DNA of 64,000 bases from Chitinophaga niabensis (GTDB taxonomy: Bacteria > Bacteroidota > Bacteroidia > Chitinophagales > Chitinophagaceae): assembly GCF_039545795.1 (NCBI RefSeq), contig NZ_CP154260.1, positions 501,001 to 565,000 on the forward strand, read 5' to 3'. Below are positions 25,877-35,393 of this stretch, piece by piece (within the stretch, counting starts at the first letter, position 1; each line of letters begins with the position of its first letter). The translations under genes and the position numbers were made by a program. The notes under the pieces are model-generated. The model saw only the letters and a program-made list of their open reading frames with translations. It searched no databases and was not told the DNA's origin.

Positions 25877-25956
25877 AAAAAGGCCATTAGTTGTAATTTG
25901 CTTTCATTAGCGGATTATATTTGCTGAGCAGAGAGAATTGCGGCTAATGGCTTTTT
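25877..25956 (+). other. Inverted repeat with long loop between tuf and tRNA-Trp
   Basis: The arms 25877-25890 (AAAAAGGCCATTAG) and 25944-25956 (CTAATGGCTTTTT) pair with one bulged G around a 53-nt loop. The right arm ends in a T run like a terminator. The loop contains a -7-like box TATATTTG (25916-25923), though without a well-spaced -33 element. Confidence 0.65.
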
Positions 25957-25961
25957 CACAA

Positions 25962-26032
25962 ACGGGTATGGTGCAACGGTAGCATACGGGTCTCCAAAAC
26001 CTTTGATCTGGGTTCGAATCCTAGTACCCGTG
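25962..26032 (+). tRNA. tRNA-Trp (anticodon CCA)
   Basis: A 71-nt cloverleaf: acceptor ACGGGTA/TACCCGT with discriminator G, D arm GTGC-AACGGTA-GCAT, anticodon loop CTCCAAA, T loop TTCGAAT. Its place between tuf and secE is conserved in many bacteria. Confidence 0.94.
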
Positions 26033-26137
26033 CTTAAGAATTGAATTGCCGGATAGTTAAATTGATTGGTTTTGAAAGAAAACAAACAATTTTACTCCTC
26101 GGCAATTTTATCGTTCATATCAGGATAACTTATTACC

Positions 26138-26332
26138 ATGAACAAAATCACCAACTACTTCAGAGAATCATACCACGAACTGGTTCATAAAGTATCCTGG
26201 CCAACCTGGCGGGAACTGCAATCCTCTACCATGATCGTTCTGATCGCCACTATCATCATCACCCTGATGGTTTGGGGAATGGATTCAGCCTCTCACCTCG
26301 TTTTATCGCAATACTATAAACTGTTTCAATAA
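26138..26332 (+). CDS. secE: Preprotein translocase subunit SecE
   Basis: A 64-residue single-helix membrane protein. The amphipathic SYHELVHKVSWPTWRELQSS carries the conserved W-P-T-W/R-E motif, followed by one membrane helix (MIVLIATIIITLMVWGMDSA). SecE clamps the SecY channel. The stop overlaps the nusG start by one base (TAATG), a sign of translational coupling. Confidence 0.96.
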   Translation: MNKITNYFRESYHELVHKVSWPTWRELQSSTMIVLIATIIITLMVWGMDSASHLVLSQYYKLFQ

Positions 26333-26976
26333 TGGATGATATCCAATTAGAAGATACCCCACTGGACGAAACGCCACAGGAACAAAGCCCTGCACCGGAA
26401 AAGCCAAAGGTGGAAACACCGCAGGCTCCCGCTCACGAAACCAAATGGTACGTGCTGCGCGTAGTTAGCGGTAAAGAACGGAAAGTAAAAGAATACCTCG
26501 ATATCGAAGTGCGCCGCAGCGACTGGGGCAATGTGATCTTCCAGATCTTCCTGCCCGTGGAAAAAGTCTATAAAGTGCAGGCTGGTAAAAAAGTGATGCG
26601 CGAAAAGAACTTCTATCCGGGCTACATCATGATCGAAGCCATGGAAGGCAGGATGACGGATGAAGTGATCCAGGCTATCCGCAACGTTTCAGGTGTGATC
26701 CACTTCCTCGGAAAAGAAAAACCCATCGCACTCCGCAAATCAGAAGTAAACAAAATGCTGGGTAAAGTGGATGAGATCTCCGATCAGGGCCTCACCATGA
26801 GCGAACCATACATCGTGGGAGAAACCATCAAGATCATCGATGGACCATTCAACGATTTCAATGGCGTGATCGAAGAAGTACTGGAAGACAAGAAGAAACT
26901 GAAAGTAACGGTGAAGATCTTCGGCCGTGCTACACCAGTGGAACTGAACTTCATGCAGGTAGAAAAGATCAGCTAA
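26332..26976 (+). CDS. nusG: Transcription termination/antitermination protein NusG, with acidic N-terminal extension
   Basis: A 214-residue NusG. The NGN domain begins at [20 protein letters not shown] (Trp39), continues through [13 protein letters not shown] and [16 protein letters not shown], and the KOW domain is [16 protein letters not shown] to [14 protein letters not shown]. NusG binds RNA polymerase and links it to Rho or the ribosome. Ahead of the fold is a Pro/Glu-rich tail of about 37 residues ([20 protein letters not shown] and on). The gene ends at a strong terminator, so unlike in many bacteria rplK is not co-transcribed from here. Confidence 0.95.
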   Translation: MDDIQLEDTPLDETPQEQSPAPEKPKVETPQAPAHETKWYVLRVVSGKERKVKEYLDIEVRRSDWGNVIFQIFLPVEKVYKVQAGKKVMREKNFYPGYIMIEAMEGRMTDEVIQAIRNVSGVIHFLGKEKPIALRKSEVNKMLGKVDEISDQGLTMSEPYIVGETIKIIDGPFNDFNGVIEEVLEDKKKLKVTVKIFGRATPVELNFMQVEKIS

Positions 26977-26992
26977 GCTGCTCATTATATTT

Positions 26993-27025
26993 AAAAAGCC
27001 TCCCGGTACTCCGGGAGGCTTTTTT
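26993..27025 (+). terminator. Strong terminator after nusG
   Basis: A 14-bp perfect stem (26993-27006 with 27011-27024) with a TACT loop and A/T tracts on both sides. It can serve both nusG and the convergent DUF1579 gene. Confidence 0.92.
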
Positions 27026-27049
27026 GCTTAAATGTTGTTTAGTATCAGC

Positions 27050-27610
27050 TTATTTACGGGTCATCTTCATTTCCATAGACTTGTATTCTGTTCCGTTTTC
27101 CATCTGGAACATCTCCATCTGGTGGGTGTTGTCGTCTATGACCTTGTACACCTCCCTAACGGTCATTTCCTTGCCTGTGGCAGGATTGGTGCATTTGCCC
27201 GTAAAGGTAACGGAACGGGTGGCATCGTCCCATTTGCCTTCCATGTACATAATACCGGTACTCATGTTATCCACCCATGAGCTTTGGAATACCTTTTTCA
27301 GATTGTCGTACCCCATTGTGCCAATGCCTTCAAAAGGCTGACCGGCAAAGGAGGCGGTGTGTTTGGATTCCTGGAACCGGCCTCCAAGGATCATTTTGTT
27401 GGTACAGGTGCCGCTTGATTTGGAAGGAGGGGCACCGGGGGCCATCCAGAAGGTCATGTCCGTAGCCCATGTTCCGTCAGACATGGCGATCATTTTTTGC
27501 ATGGAACCGGGAGTAGCATATTCCATCCAGTTCTTTTGTGCAGCTTCATCCTGAGCATTCACAGAAAAAGCAATAAAGCAGGTGATGAGAATTAACAATG
27601 TGCGTTTCAT
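27050..27610 (-). CDS. Secreted DUF1579 family protein
   Basis: A 186-residue protein with signal peptide (MKRTLLILITCFIAFSVNAQ). The mature part fits DUF1579: WMEYATPGSMQKMIAMSDGT, LGGRFQESKHTASFAGQPFE, GIGTMGYDNLKKVFQSSWVD and MYMEGKWDDATRSVTFTGKC. The fold is expected to be a lipocalin-like barrel; the function is unknown. It lies on the opposite strand between nusG and the rplK operon, interrupting a gene order that is contiguous in most bacteria. It shares orientation with the lactonase gene upstream (75-bp gap). Confidence 0.85.
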   Translation of the reverse strand: MKRTLLILITCFIAFSVNAQDEAAQKNWMEYATPGSMQKMIAMSDGTWATDMTFWMAPGAPPSKSSGTCTNKMILGGRFQESKHTASFAGQPFEGIGTMGYDNLKKVFQSSWVDNMSTGIMYMEGKWDDATRSVTFTGKCTNPATGKEMTVREVYKVIDDNTHQMEMFQMENGTEYKSMEMKMTRK

Positions 27611-27685
27611 AAAGGGGTGGTTTTTAGGGCACTAAAGTTACAAAATACTTGTTTTGACAACTTTATGCATGGTGCCACACCTATT

Positions 27686-28795
27686 TTACGGGATCATTTG
27701 CAGGCAGACCGGTGCCTTTATACTGAACTGTTGATTGGTAGGTCGGCTGAGCAGGCCTGTGGCGGTATCCCTCTTAAAAGCAACGATATTATCAGAGTTT
27801 TGGTTGGCCACCAGCACAAATTTACCGGAAGGGCCTATGAGGAAGTTCCGTGGGGTTTCGCCTAAAGTGGGTTCCCGTTTGAAATAGCGTATCTCCCCGT
27901 TGCTGCTGTCGATCGTAAAGATAACCAGGTAATTCTGCCGCTCCCTGTCGCTCACATAAAGAAAATCGCCGTCCGCGGAGATATGCACATCCGCCAGGCC
28001 AAATTTGGGACTTGCCCAGGGGGAGGTGGAAACGGACTGGAGTAGTCTCAGTGTTTTGTTCTCATAAGCGTAGGATACTACATTCCCTCTGAGCTCTCCC
28101 ACCACATAAGCATATTTGCCGTTGGGGTGGAAGGTAAAGTGACGGGGGCCCATACCCTGCGGTGTAACAATAAAAGGAATGGCGGCAGGAGTGAGGGGAG
28201 CCTGTTTATTTTCCGGGTGATAATCGTACACCATGATCTTATCTATACCCAGATCTGCTACAAACACCTGTTTCTCATCCGGGGAGAAAGTGGCAGAATG
28301 TGCATGCGGCCCTTCCTGCCGGCCTTCTACAGGGCCCGAGCCTGTATGCTGAATGGTTTGTACCGGAGCGCCGAGGCTGCCGTCTTCCAGGATGGGCAGT
28401 ACGGTTACACTGCCGTTTCCGTAATTGGAAACAATCGCATTTCGCCCGGCTTTATCTATACTGATATGGCAGGGGCTGGTACCCCCGGAAGGCTGGGTAT
28501 TGAGGAGCGTTAGCTTACTGCTGGTTTTCTCGAATGTAAAGGCATAGACCCCGCCTTCCGTTTTCCCTGCTTCGCTGACGGCGTATACATGTTGCCCATC
28601 GGCAGATATGGTGAGGAAAGAGGGATTATTTAATCCTTCCACTGTATTTATCAGTGAAATGTTGCCGGTGGCGGGATTAAAGCTGCAAACATGCATTGCT
28701 TTTGTGTAGGTGCCAACGAGAAAGCGGTATTCTTTAGGAGCCTGGGCCATGGTAATAACTGGTAATAGACTAAAAAGGGAGATCAAAAGACGCAT
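27686..28795 (-). CDS. Secreted lactonase family protein (seven-bladed propeller, 6-phosphogluconolactonase-like)
   Basis: A 369-residue protein with a signal peptide (MRLLISLFSLLPVITMAQA), then a Pgl/YbhE-type beta-propeller: FLVGTYTKAMHV, NPSFLTISADGQHVYAVSEA, SPCHISIDKAGRNAIVSNYG, the family motif GPHAHSATFSPDEKQVFVAD, GMGPRHFTFHPNGKYAYVVG and RNFLIGPSGKFVLVANQNSD. Cytoplasmic members hydrolyse 6-phosphogluconolactone; this one is exported, so the true substrate is probably another sugar lactone (inference). Starts at 28822 and 28813 are also in frame, but 28795 gives the cleanest signal peptide. Confidence 0.85.
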   Translation of the reverse strand: MRLLISLFSLLPVITMAQAPKEYRFLVGTYTKAMHVCSFNPATGNISLINTVEGLNNPSFLTISADGQHVYAVSEAGKTEGGVYAFTFEKTSSKLTLLNTQPSGGTSPCHISIDKAGRNAIVSNYGNGSVTVLPILEDGSLGAPVQTIQHTGSGPVEGRQEGPHAHSATFSPDEKQVFVADLGIDKIMVYDYHPENKQAPLTPAAIPFIVTPQGMGPRHFTFHPNGKYAYVVGELRGNVVSYAYENKTLRLLQSVSTSPWASPKFGLADVHISADGDFLYVSDRERQNYLVIFTIDSSNGEIRYFKREPTLGETPRNFLIGPSGKFVLVANQNSDNIVAFKRDTATGLLSRPTNQQFSIKAPVCLQMIP

Positions 28796-28945
28796 ACGAG
28801 GTATTTGTGGCATAAAATACAATATAAATCCGTATCTTTGTAAGCTGTATTAGAAACCTAATATATTGATGAATAGGGCTTTAGCTATTAATTTTATTCC
28901 CAATCTCCGGATAATAGCAAAAAAAATGCCGAACTCCAAACAATT

Positions 28946-28977
28946 TTTGCTATTTATTTAATTAATACCTACCTTTG
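28946..28977 (+). promoter_or_regulatory. Promoter of the rplKAJL operon
   Basis: A TTG (28947-28949) within a T run is followed after 20 nt by TACCTTTG (28970-28977). The predicted start near 28983 gives an approximately 95-nt leader with a stem (GTCTTT/AAAGAC) ahead of rplK. A separate promoter is expected here because nusG ends in a terminator. Confidence 0.82.
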
Positions 28978-29077
28978 CATCCCCCTTGAAAGGTCTTTTA
29001 AAGACTTTTGAGTTTTGGGAGTTTTCTTCCCGGTAAAACGAGGAGGAGGACGTTTAACCAAATTAAAACAGACATCA

Positions 29078-29521
29078 ATGGCAAAAGAGATCGCAACGTA
29101 CGTGAAATTGCAGGTGAAAGGCGGCCAAGCCAACCCTGCACCTCCGATTGGTCCCGCTTTGGGTTCCAAAGGTGTGAACATCATGGAGTTCTGCAAACAG
29201 TTCAATGCCCGTACCCAGGATAAAATGGGTAAGGTATTGCCGGTTTTGCTGACAGTTTACACTGACAAATCATTCGACTTCGTAATTAAGACGCCTCCTG
29301 CACCTGTACAGCTGCTGGAAGCTGCCAAACTGCAAAGTGGTTCTAAAGAGCCTAACCGTAACAAGGTAGGCAAAGTATCCTGGTCACAAGTTGAGGCTAT
29401 TGCTCAAGACAAGATGCCTGACCTGAATTGCTTCACCCTGGAAAGCGCTATGAAAATGGTTGCCGGTACAGCACGTAGCATGGGTATTACTGTAGACGGT
29501 AAAGCCCCCTGGGAAAACTAA
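29078..29521 (+). CDS. rplK: 50S ribosomal protein L11
   Basis: A 147-residue protein, the standard L11 length. It shows [56 protein letters not shown] and [18 protein letters not shown]11 forms the GTPase-associated region of the 50S with L10 and L7/L12. The start at 29078 ([10 protein letters not shown]) is the universal one; the open frame extending to 29015 is leader sequence. Confidence 0.98.
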   Translation: MAKEIATYVKLQVKGGQANPAPPIGPALGSKGVNIMEFCKQFNARTQDKMGKVLPVLLTVYTDKSFDFVIKTPPAPVQLLEAAKLQSGSKEPNRNKVGKVSWSQVEAIAQDKMPDLNCFTLESAMKMVAGTARSMGITVDGKAPWEN

Positions 29522-29548
29522 TCTTAACTTTTTTTAAATCATTCTGCA

Positions 29549-30238
29549 ATGGCAACGAAGAAAAGAAAAGTGGCTGACGTGAAGGTGGACAAGAATAAAT
29601 CATACAGCCTGAAAGAGGCATCCACGCTCGTTAAAGACATTAACTGTACTAAATTCGACTCTTCCGTCGATTTACATATCCGCTTAGGCGTTGATCCTAA
29701 GAAAGCTGACCAGGCGATCCGTGGCTCTGTTACGCTTCCACACGGTACTGGTAAGACTAAGAAAGTATTGGTTCTTTGCACACCTGATAAAGAAGCTTCT
29801 GCTAAAGAAGCGGGTGCAGATTTCGTTGGTCTGGATGAATTTATCCAAAAGATCGAAGCTGGCTGGACGGATATCGATGTAATCATCGCTACTCCTTCCG
29901 TGATGCCTAAGATCGGTAAACTGGGTAAGATCCTCGGTCCACGTAACCTGATGCCGAACCCTAAGACAGGAACTGTTACCAACGATGTAGCAGCTGCTGT
30001 TAACGAGGTTAAAGGCGGTAAGATCACCTTTAAAGTAGATAAAGCTGGTATCATCCACGCTTCTATCGGCCGTATTTCATTTGCACCTGATAAGATCGAG
30101 CAAAACTCCCAGGAGTTGATCAATGCGATCATCAAGCTGAAACCGGCTACTGCAAAAGGTACTTACCTGAGAGGCTTATCCATGGCGAGCACCATGAGCC
30201 CTGGTATTGTAATTGACACCAAATCTGTTCAAAACTAA
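29549..30238 (+). CDS. rplA: 50S ribosomal protein L1
   Basis: A 229-residue L1 with [58 protein letters not shown] [20 protein letters not shown], and [19 protein letters not shown]. It forms the mobile L1 stalk at the E site, and in many bacteria represses its own operon by binding the L11 leader. It begins 27 bp after rplK. Confidence 0.98.
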   Translation: MATKKRKVADVKVDKNKSYSLKEASTLVKDINCTKFDSSVDLHIRLGVDPKKADQAIRGSVTLPHGTGKTKKVLVLCTPDKEASAKEAGADFVGLDEFIQKIEAGWTDIDVIIATPSVMPKIGKLGKILGPRNLMPNPKTGTVTNDVAAAVNEVKGGKITFKVDKAGIIHASIGRISFAPDKIEQNSQELINAIIKLKPATAKGTYLRGLSMASTMSPGIVIDTKSVQN

Positions 30239-30248
30239 TTATTGAGTA

Positions 30249-30839
30249 ATGACGAAAGATCAAAAAACAGAGGCAATAGAGCTGCTGAAAGGTAAGTTCT
30301 CTCAATATAGCAACTTCTACATCACCAATACTGAGTCACTGAGCGTTGAGCAGGTGAACCACCTCAGAAAGGTGTGCTTCGATAAGAAGGTAGAAATGAA
30401 GGTGGCTAAAAACACCCTCATCAGAAAAGCTTTGGAAAGCCTGGACAATGAGAAATATGCTGGTGTTTACGAAGCACTGCATGGCGTAACTGCCCTCATG
30501 TTCTCAGACAGCCCGAAAGAGCCTGCGCTGATCATCTCCACTTTCCGTAAGGAAAACGCTAAACTGGAAAAACCAGTACTGAAAGCAGCTTTCATCGCTG
30601 ACGAACTGTACCTGGGCGACAACCAGCTGGCTAGCCTGGTGAAGATCAAAACCAAGAACGAACTCATCGGCGAAGTTATCGGTCTGTTGCAGTCTCCTGC
30701 AAAACGCGTTATCGCTGCTTTGCTCGAGAAAGGAAAGAAAGAAGGAGAAGCAGTTGCTGCAGCTCCCGAAGCTTCCGCACCATCTGCTCCTGAAGCTCCC
30801 GCAGCTGATGCAGCACCAGAAGCACCTGCAGCTGAATAA
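30249..30839 (+). CDS. rplJ: 50S ribosomal protein L10 with Ala/Pro-rich C-terminal tail
   Basis: A 196-residue L10; the core ends near residue 166 (AKRVIAALLEKGKKEGE). Core markers are FYITNTESLSVEQVNHLRK, KVAKNTLIRKAL and ALHGVTALMFSDSPKEPAL. After it comes a 30-residue low-complexity extension of Ala, Pro and Glu. L10 anchors L7/L12 dimers; the tail lies beyond the usual helix that binds them, and similar tails occur in other Bacteroidota. It follows rplA by 10 bp. Confidence 0.97.
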   Translation: MTKDQKTEAIELLKGKFSQYSNFYITNTESLSVEQVNHLRKVCFDKKVEMKVAKNTLIRKALESLDNEKYAGVYEALHGVTALMFSDSPKEPALIISTFRKENAKLEKPVLKAAFIADELYLGDNQLASLVKIKTKNELIGEVIGLLQSPAKRVIAALLEKGKKEGEAVAAAPEASAPSAPEAPAADAAPEAPAAE

Positions 30840-30924
30840 GCTACAGTGGCCCAATTAACATGGCTTCCAAGTCACAATATAAACAACAACAAATTTTAAA
30901 AAACAATTTCAAAAATATCATACA

Positions 30925-31299
30925 ATGGCAGACGTAAAAGCATTAGCTGAACAATTAGTAGGTCTTACTGTTAAAGAAGTTCAAGAACTCGCAGACGTAC
31001 TGAAAAGCGAATACGGTATCGAACCAGCTGCTGCTGCAGTTGTTGTAGCTGCTGATGGTGGTGGTGGAGCCGCTGCTGTAGAGGAAAAAACTGCCTTTAA
31101 CGTAATCCTGAAATCTGCTGGCGCTAGCAAGCTGAACGTAGTGAAGATCGTTAAAGATCTGACCGGTCTTGGTCTGAAAGAAGCTAAGGAACTGGTAGAC
31201 GGTGCTCCTAAAGCTATCAAAGAAGGCGTAGCCAAGGCTGAAGCAGAAGATCTGAAAGCGAAGCTGACTGAAGCTGGCGCTGAAGTTGAAATTCAGTAA
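30925..31299 (+). CDS. rplL: 50S ribosomal protein L7/L12
   Basis: A 124-residue stalk protein: N-terminal dimer domain ([20 protein letters not shown]), Ala/Gly hinge (residues ~35-55), and C-terminal factor-binding domain ([40 protein letters not shown]). It recruits elongation factors. It precedes rpoB with a 13-bp stem-loop in between. Confidence 0.98.
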   Translation: MADVKALAEQLVGLTVKEVQELADVLKSEYGIEPAAAAVVVAADGGGGAAAVEEKTAFNVILKSAGASKLNVVKIVKDLTGLGLKEAKELVDGAPKAIKEGVAKAEAEDLKAKLTEAGAEVEIQ

Positions 31300-31325
31300 T
31301 TCTTTGTTTTAGATACATCTTTTTG

Positions 31326-31355
31326 AGGTCAAAAGTGCTTTTGCACTTTTGACCT
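31326..31355 (+). other. rplL-rpoB intercistronic stem-loop
   Basis: A perfect 13-bp stem (31326-31338 with 31343-31355) with a TTTT loop and no T tail. Its place matches the attenuator / RNase III site that separates rplL from rpoB in other bacteria, where it lowers polymerase relative to ribosomal-protein synthesis (role inferred). Confidence 0.75.
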
Positions 31356-31463
31356 TACCCCTTTGGGAAAGTGTCCTTCAAAAGACAAGAATTTTGATGT
31401 ATTTGACAAAGAATCATTAATTTCCCTTATTCATACAAGTTATATTAACTGCTAACTTCGAAT

Positions 31464-34400
31464 ATGTCTCTAAAAAAAGCCCAAACTAACGAAAGAATTA
31501 ATTTTGGAAAGATCAAACAAGTTGCTGAGACACCGGATCTGTTGGCTATCCAAATTCAATCTTTCAAGGATTTCTTCCAATTAGAAACCACACCAGACAA
31601 GCGAAACAACGAAGGCCTTTTTAAAGTATTCAAGGAAAACTTCCCGATCACAGATACGAGAAATATCTTCAATCTGGAGTTCCTTGATTATTTCGTAGAC
31701 CCTCCGCGTTATACCATCGAAGAGTGTATTGAGCGGGGGCTTACGTACTCCGTGCCGCTCAAAGCAAAACTCCGTCTGAGCTGTAACGACGAGGAGCACG
31801 TAGATTTCCAGACAATTGTACAGGACGTATTCCTCGGGAATATCCCTTACATGACCCCAAGGGGCACTTTCGTGATCAACGGTGCTGAACGGGTAGTTGT
31901 ATCTCAACTCCATCGTTCTCCTGGTGTATTCTTTGGTCAATCTGTACATCCAAACGGTACCAAGATCTACTCTGCAAGGGTAATCCCCTTCAAAGGAGCC
32001 TGGATGGAGTTTGCAACGGACATCAATAATGTGATGTACGCGTACATCGACCGTAAGAAGAAATTCCCGGTAACCACCCTGTTGCGTGCCATCGGCTACG
32101 AAACAGACAAGGATATCCTGGAGCTGTTTGGTATGGCTGACGAAGTTAAAGCAGACCGCAAGAACCTGGAAAAGTACACCGGCAAAAAGCTGGCTGCCCG
32201 CGTTTTACGTAGCTGGGTGGAAGATTTCGTGGATGAGGACACCGGTGAGGTGGTGAGCATCGAAAGAAATGAGATCGTTCTGGAACGCGACAGTTTCCTG
32301 GATGAAACCAATATCGAGCTGATCACAGACATGGGCGTGAAATCTGTATTTGTACAGAAAGAAGAGGTGAGCGGCGACTTTGCCATCATCTACAACACCC
32401 TCAACAAAGATACATCTAACTCCGAGCTGGAAGCCGTTCAGCACATCTACCGCCAATTGCGTGGTGCCGATGCGCCGGATGATGAAACAGCAAGGGGTAT
32501 CATTGATAAATTATTCTTCTCTGATAAACGTTATGACCTCGGAGATGTAGGCCGTTACAAGATCAACCGTAAGTTGGGCCTGCCTACTCCGCTGGACATG
32601 AAGGTGCTCACCAAGCTGGATATTATCGCCATCATCAAATACCTGGTTCAACTGACCAACGGTAAAGCTGATATCGATGATATCGATCACCTGAGCAACC
32701 GCCGTGTACGTACCGTGGGAGAACAGCTCTATGCACAATTCGGCGTAGGTCTGGCTCGTATGGCCCGTACCATCCGTGAAAGAATGAACGTAAGGGATAA
32801 CGAGGTGTTCACACCAGTGGACCTGATCAATGCGAGAACATTGTCCTCCGTGATCAACTCCTTCTTCGGTACTTCTCAATTGTCTCAATTCCTGGATCAG
32901 ACCAACCCACTGTCTGAGATCACGCACAAACGCAGGATCTCCGCACTCGGGCCCGGCGGTTTGAGCAGGGAAAGAGCAGGCTTTGAGGTACGTGACGTAC
33001 ACTATTCCCACTACGGCCGTCTCTGTACGATCGAAACCCCTGAAGGACCAAACATCGGTCTGATCTCCACCCTGTGCGTACACGCCATGGTGAATGAAAT
33101 GGGATTCATTGAAACGCCTTACCGTAAAGTAAAAGACGGTAAAGTGGATATGAGCAAGATCGAATACCTGAGCGCTGAAGAAGAAGATTCTGTTAAAATA
33201 GCCCAGGCCAACGCTCCGTTGGACGATAAAGGCTCCTTCACCAACGAGAAAGTGAAGTCCCGCGAAACCGGCGACTTCCCGATCCTGGACCGTGGAGAAG
33301 TAGAATATATGGACGTGGCTCCAAACCAGATCGTTGGTTTGAGTGCTTCCCTGATCCCGTTCCTGGAACATGATGACGCCAACCGTGCGTTGATGGGATC
33401 AAACATGCAACGTCAGGCTGTACCGCTGATCAATCCACAGGTGCCTATCGTAGGTACCGGCCTGGAAGGAAAAGCAGCACGCGACTCCCGTCTGCAGATC
33501 ACTGCAAATGGTAAGGGTGTGGTAGAGTTCGTGGATGCAAATGAGATCCATGTTCGCTATGAGCGTGACGAAATGCAGAAATTGGTAAGCTTTGAAGATG
33601 ATCTGATCATCTACCAACTGACCAAGTTCGTTAAAACCAACCAAAGCACCTGTATCAACCTCCGTCCTGCCGTGAAGAAAGGACAAAGAGTGGTAGAAGG
33701 AGACTTCTTAACAGAAGGATACGCTACCCGTGCAGGTGAGCTGGCCCTCGGCCGTAACCTGAAAGTGGCCTTCATGCCATGGAAAGGATACAACTTTGAG
33801 GATGCGATCGTGATCTCTGAGCGTGTTGCCAAAGAAGATTGGTTCACCTCTATTCATATCGATGAATACGAACTGGAAGTACGTGATACCAAACTGGGTG
33901 AAGAAGAACTGACTCCGGATATTCCGAACGTGAGCGAAGAAGCCACCAAGGACCTGGATCAGAACGGTATCATCCGTGTAGGTGCGCATATTAAAGAAGG
34001 AGATATCCTGATCGGTAAGATCACCCCACGTGGTGAATCTGACCCTTCTCCTGAAGAAAAACTCTTAAGAGCGATCTTCGGTGATAAAGCTTCCGATGCG
34101 AAAGATGCTTCCCTGAAGGCACCACCATCTACAGAAGGTGTGGTGATCGACAAGAAGCTGTTCTCCCGCGCTAAGAAAGACAAGAACTCCAAGACCCGTG
34201 AAAAAGCGGCATTGGAGAAATTGGAAAAAATACATCAGAAGAATGAAGAAGACCTGATGGAAGTGCTGATGGGTAAACTGTTGCTGCTGCTGAAAGACAA
34301 AACGTCTGCAGGTATCACCAACACTTACGGTGAAGTACTGATCTCCAAAGGCTCTAAATTCTCCAACAAGAACCTGGCGAATGTTGACTTCCAGTTTGTA

Positions 34401-35273
34401 AACCCATTGGGTTGGACAACTGATCAGGAAACAAACGACCAGATCAACTTCCTCCTCCACAACTTTAACATTAAGTACAACGAGGAGCTGGGCCGCTACA
34501 AACGTGAGAAGTTCAACATCTCTATCGGTGATGAACTGCCAGCGGGCGTACTGAAACTGGCAAAGGTTTACCTGGCCAGCAAACGTAAGCTGAAAGTAGG
34601 GGATAAGATGGCAGGCCGTCACGGTAACAAGGGTATCGTGGCCAAGATCGTACGCGATGAGGATATGCCATTCCTGGAAGATGGAAGCCCGGTTGATATC
34701 GTGTTGAACCCACTTGGGGTACCTTCACGGATGAACCTTGGCCAGATCTATGAAACCGTTCTTGGATGGGCCGGTCAGAAACTGGGTGTAAGATTCGCCA
34801 CGCCTATCTTCGATGGTGCGAGCGTGGAAGAGATCGCAGAATACATCACTGAAGCTAAATTGCCAAGCTTCGGCCACACTTACCTGAGTGATGGAGAAAC
34901 CGGCGAGCGCTTCCACCAGAAAGCAACAGTAGGTATTATCTACATGCTTAAACTGAGCCACATGGTGGACGACAAGATGCACGCCCGTTCTATCGGACCA
35001 TACAGTCTCATTACGCAACAGCCCCTGGGTGGTAAAGCCCAGTTCGGTGGTCAGCGTTTTGGTGAGATGGAGGTATGGGCCCTGGAAGCATACGGTGCCG
35101 CCAACATCCTGCAAGAGTTGCTCACAATTAAGTCCGATGATATCGTAGGCCGTGCGAAAGCTTATGAAGCAATCGTGAAGGGAGACAATATACCGAAAGC
35201 CGGTGTACCAGAGTCCTTCAACGTATTGATCCATGAGTTACGTGGTCTCGGTCTGGACCTGAAGTTTGATTAA
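31464..35273 (+). CDS. rpoB: DNA-directed RNA polymerase subunit beta
   Basis: A 1,269-residue beta subunit. The rifampicin region reads [20 protein letters not shown] then [20 protein letters not shown], with the Asp, His and Ser positions of sensitive wild types intact. The C-terminal part has [20 protein letters not shown] and [20 protein letters not shown]. Length and order suit Bacteroidota. It is 164 bp after rplL and precedes rpoC. Confidence 0.99.
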   Translation: MSLKKAQTNERINFGKIKQVAETPDLLAIQIQSFKDFFQLETTPDKRNNEGLFKVFKENFPITDTRNIFNLEFLDYFVDPPRYTIEECIERGLTYSVPLKAKLRLSCNDEEHVDFQTIVQDVFLGNIPYMTPRGTFVINGAERVVVSQLHRSPGVFFGQSVHPNGTKIYSARVIPFKGAWMEFATDINNVMYAYIDRKKKFPVTTLLRAIGYETDKDILELFGMADEVKADRKNLEKYTGKKLAARVLRSWVEDFVDEDTGEVVSIERNEIVLERDSFLDETNIELITDMGVKSVFVQKEEVSGDFAIIYNTLNKDTSNSELEAVQHIYRQLRGADAPDDETARGIIDKLFFSDKRYDLGDVGRYKINRKLGLPTPLDMKVLTKLDIIAIIKYLVQLTNGKADIDDIDHLSNRRVRTVGEQLYAQFGVGLARMARTIRERMNVRDNEVFTPVDLINARTLSSVINSFFGTSQLSQFLDQTNPLSEITHKRRISALGPGGLSRERAGFEVRDVHYSHYGRLCTIETPEGPNIGLISTLCVHAMVNEMGFIETPYRKVKDGKVDMSKIEYLSAEEEDSVKIAQANAPLDDKGSFTNEKVKSRETGDFPILDRGEVEYMDVAPNQIVGLSASLIPFLEHDDANRALMGSNMQRQAVPLINPQVPIVGTGLEGKAARDSRLQITANGKGVVEFVDANEIHVRYERDEMQKLVSFEDDLIIYQLTKFVKTNQSTCINLRPAVKKGQRVVEGDFLTEGYATRAGELALGRNLKVAFMPWKGYNFEDAIVISERVAKEDWFTSIHIDEYELEVRDTKLGEEELTPDIPNVSEEATKDLDQNGIIRVGAHIKEGDILIGKITPRGESDPSPEEKLLRAIFGDKASDAKDASLKAPPSTEGVVIDKKLFSRAKKDKNSKTREKAALEKLEKIHQKNEEDLMEVLMGKLLLLLKDKTSAGITNTYGEVLISKGSKFSNKNLANVDFQFVNPLGWTTDQETNDQINFLLHNFNIKYNEELGRYKREKFNISIGDELPAGVLKLAKVYLASKRKLKVGDKMAGRHGNKGIVAKIVRDEDMPFLEDGSPVDIVLNPLGVPSRMNLGQIYETVLGWAGQKLGVRFATPIFDGASVEEIAEYITEAKLPSFGHTYLSDGETGERFHQKATVGIIYMLKLSHMVDDKMHARSIGPYSLITQQPLGGKAQFGGQRFGEMEVWALEAYGAANILQELLTIKSDDIVGRAKAYEAIVKGDNIPKAGVPESFNVLIHELRGLGLDLKFD

Positions 35274-35287
35274 GATTATTATATATA

Positions 35288-35315
35288 GGCAGTTCCCGCA
35301 CAAGCGGGAGCTGTC
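35288..35315 (+). other. rpoB-rpoC intercistronic stem-loop
   Basis: A 12-bp stem (35288-35299 with 35304-35315, two G-T pairs) with an ACAA loop lies in the 120-bp gap. No T run follows; probably mRNA processing or stability. Confidence 0.6.
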
Positions 35316-35393
35316 GTATAATCATGTGAAGACAAACAGGCCATGGCATCTCAGACCATGCATTTCCAATGAGTTTTCTTTAAATAACATATA

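Noticed and set aside
32511..33371. Long minus-strand open frames inside rpoB and rpoC (for example 32511-33371 and 37560-38225)
   Set aside because: They lie wholly within essential, highly expressed genes and encode low-complexity Phe/His/Gln-rich sequences typical of antisense shadows.
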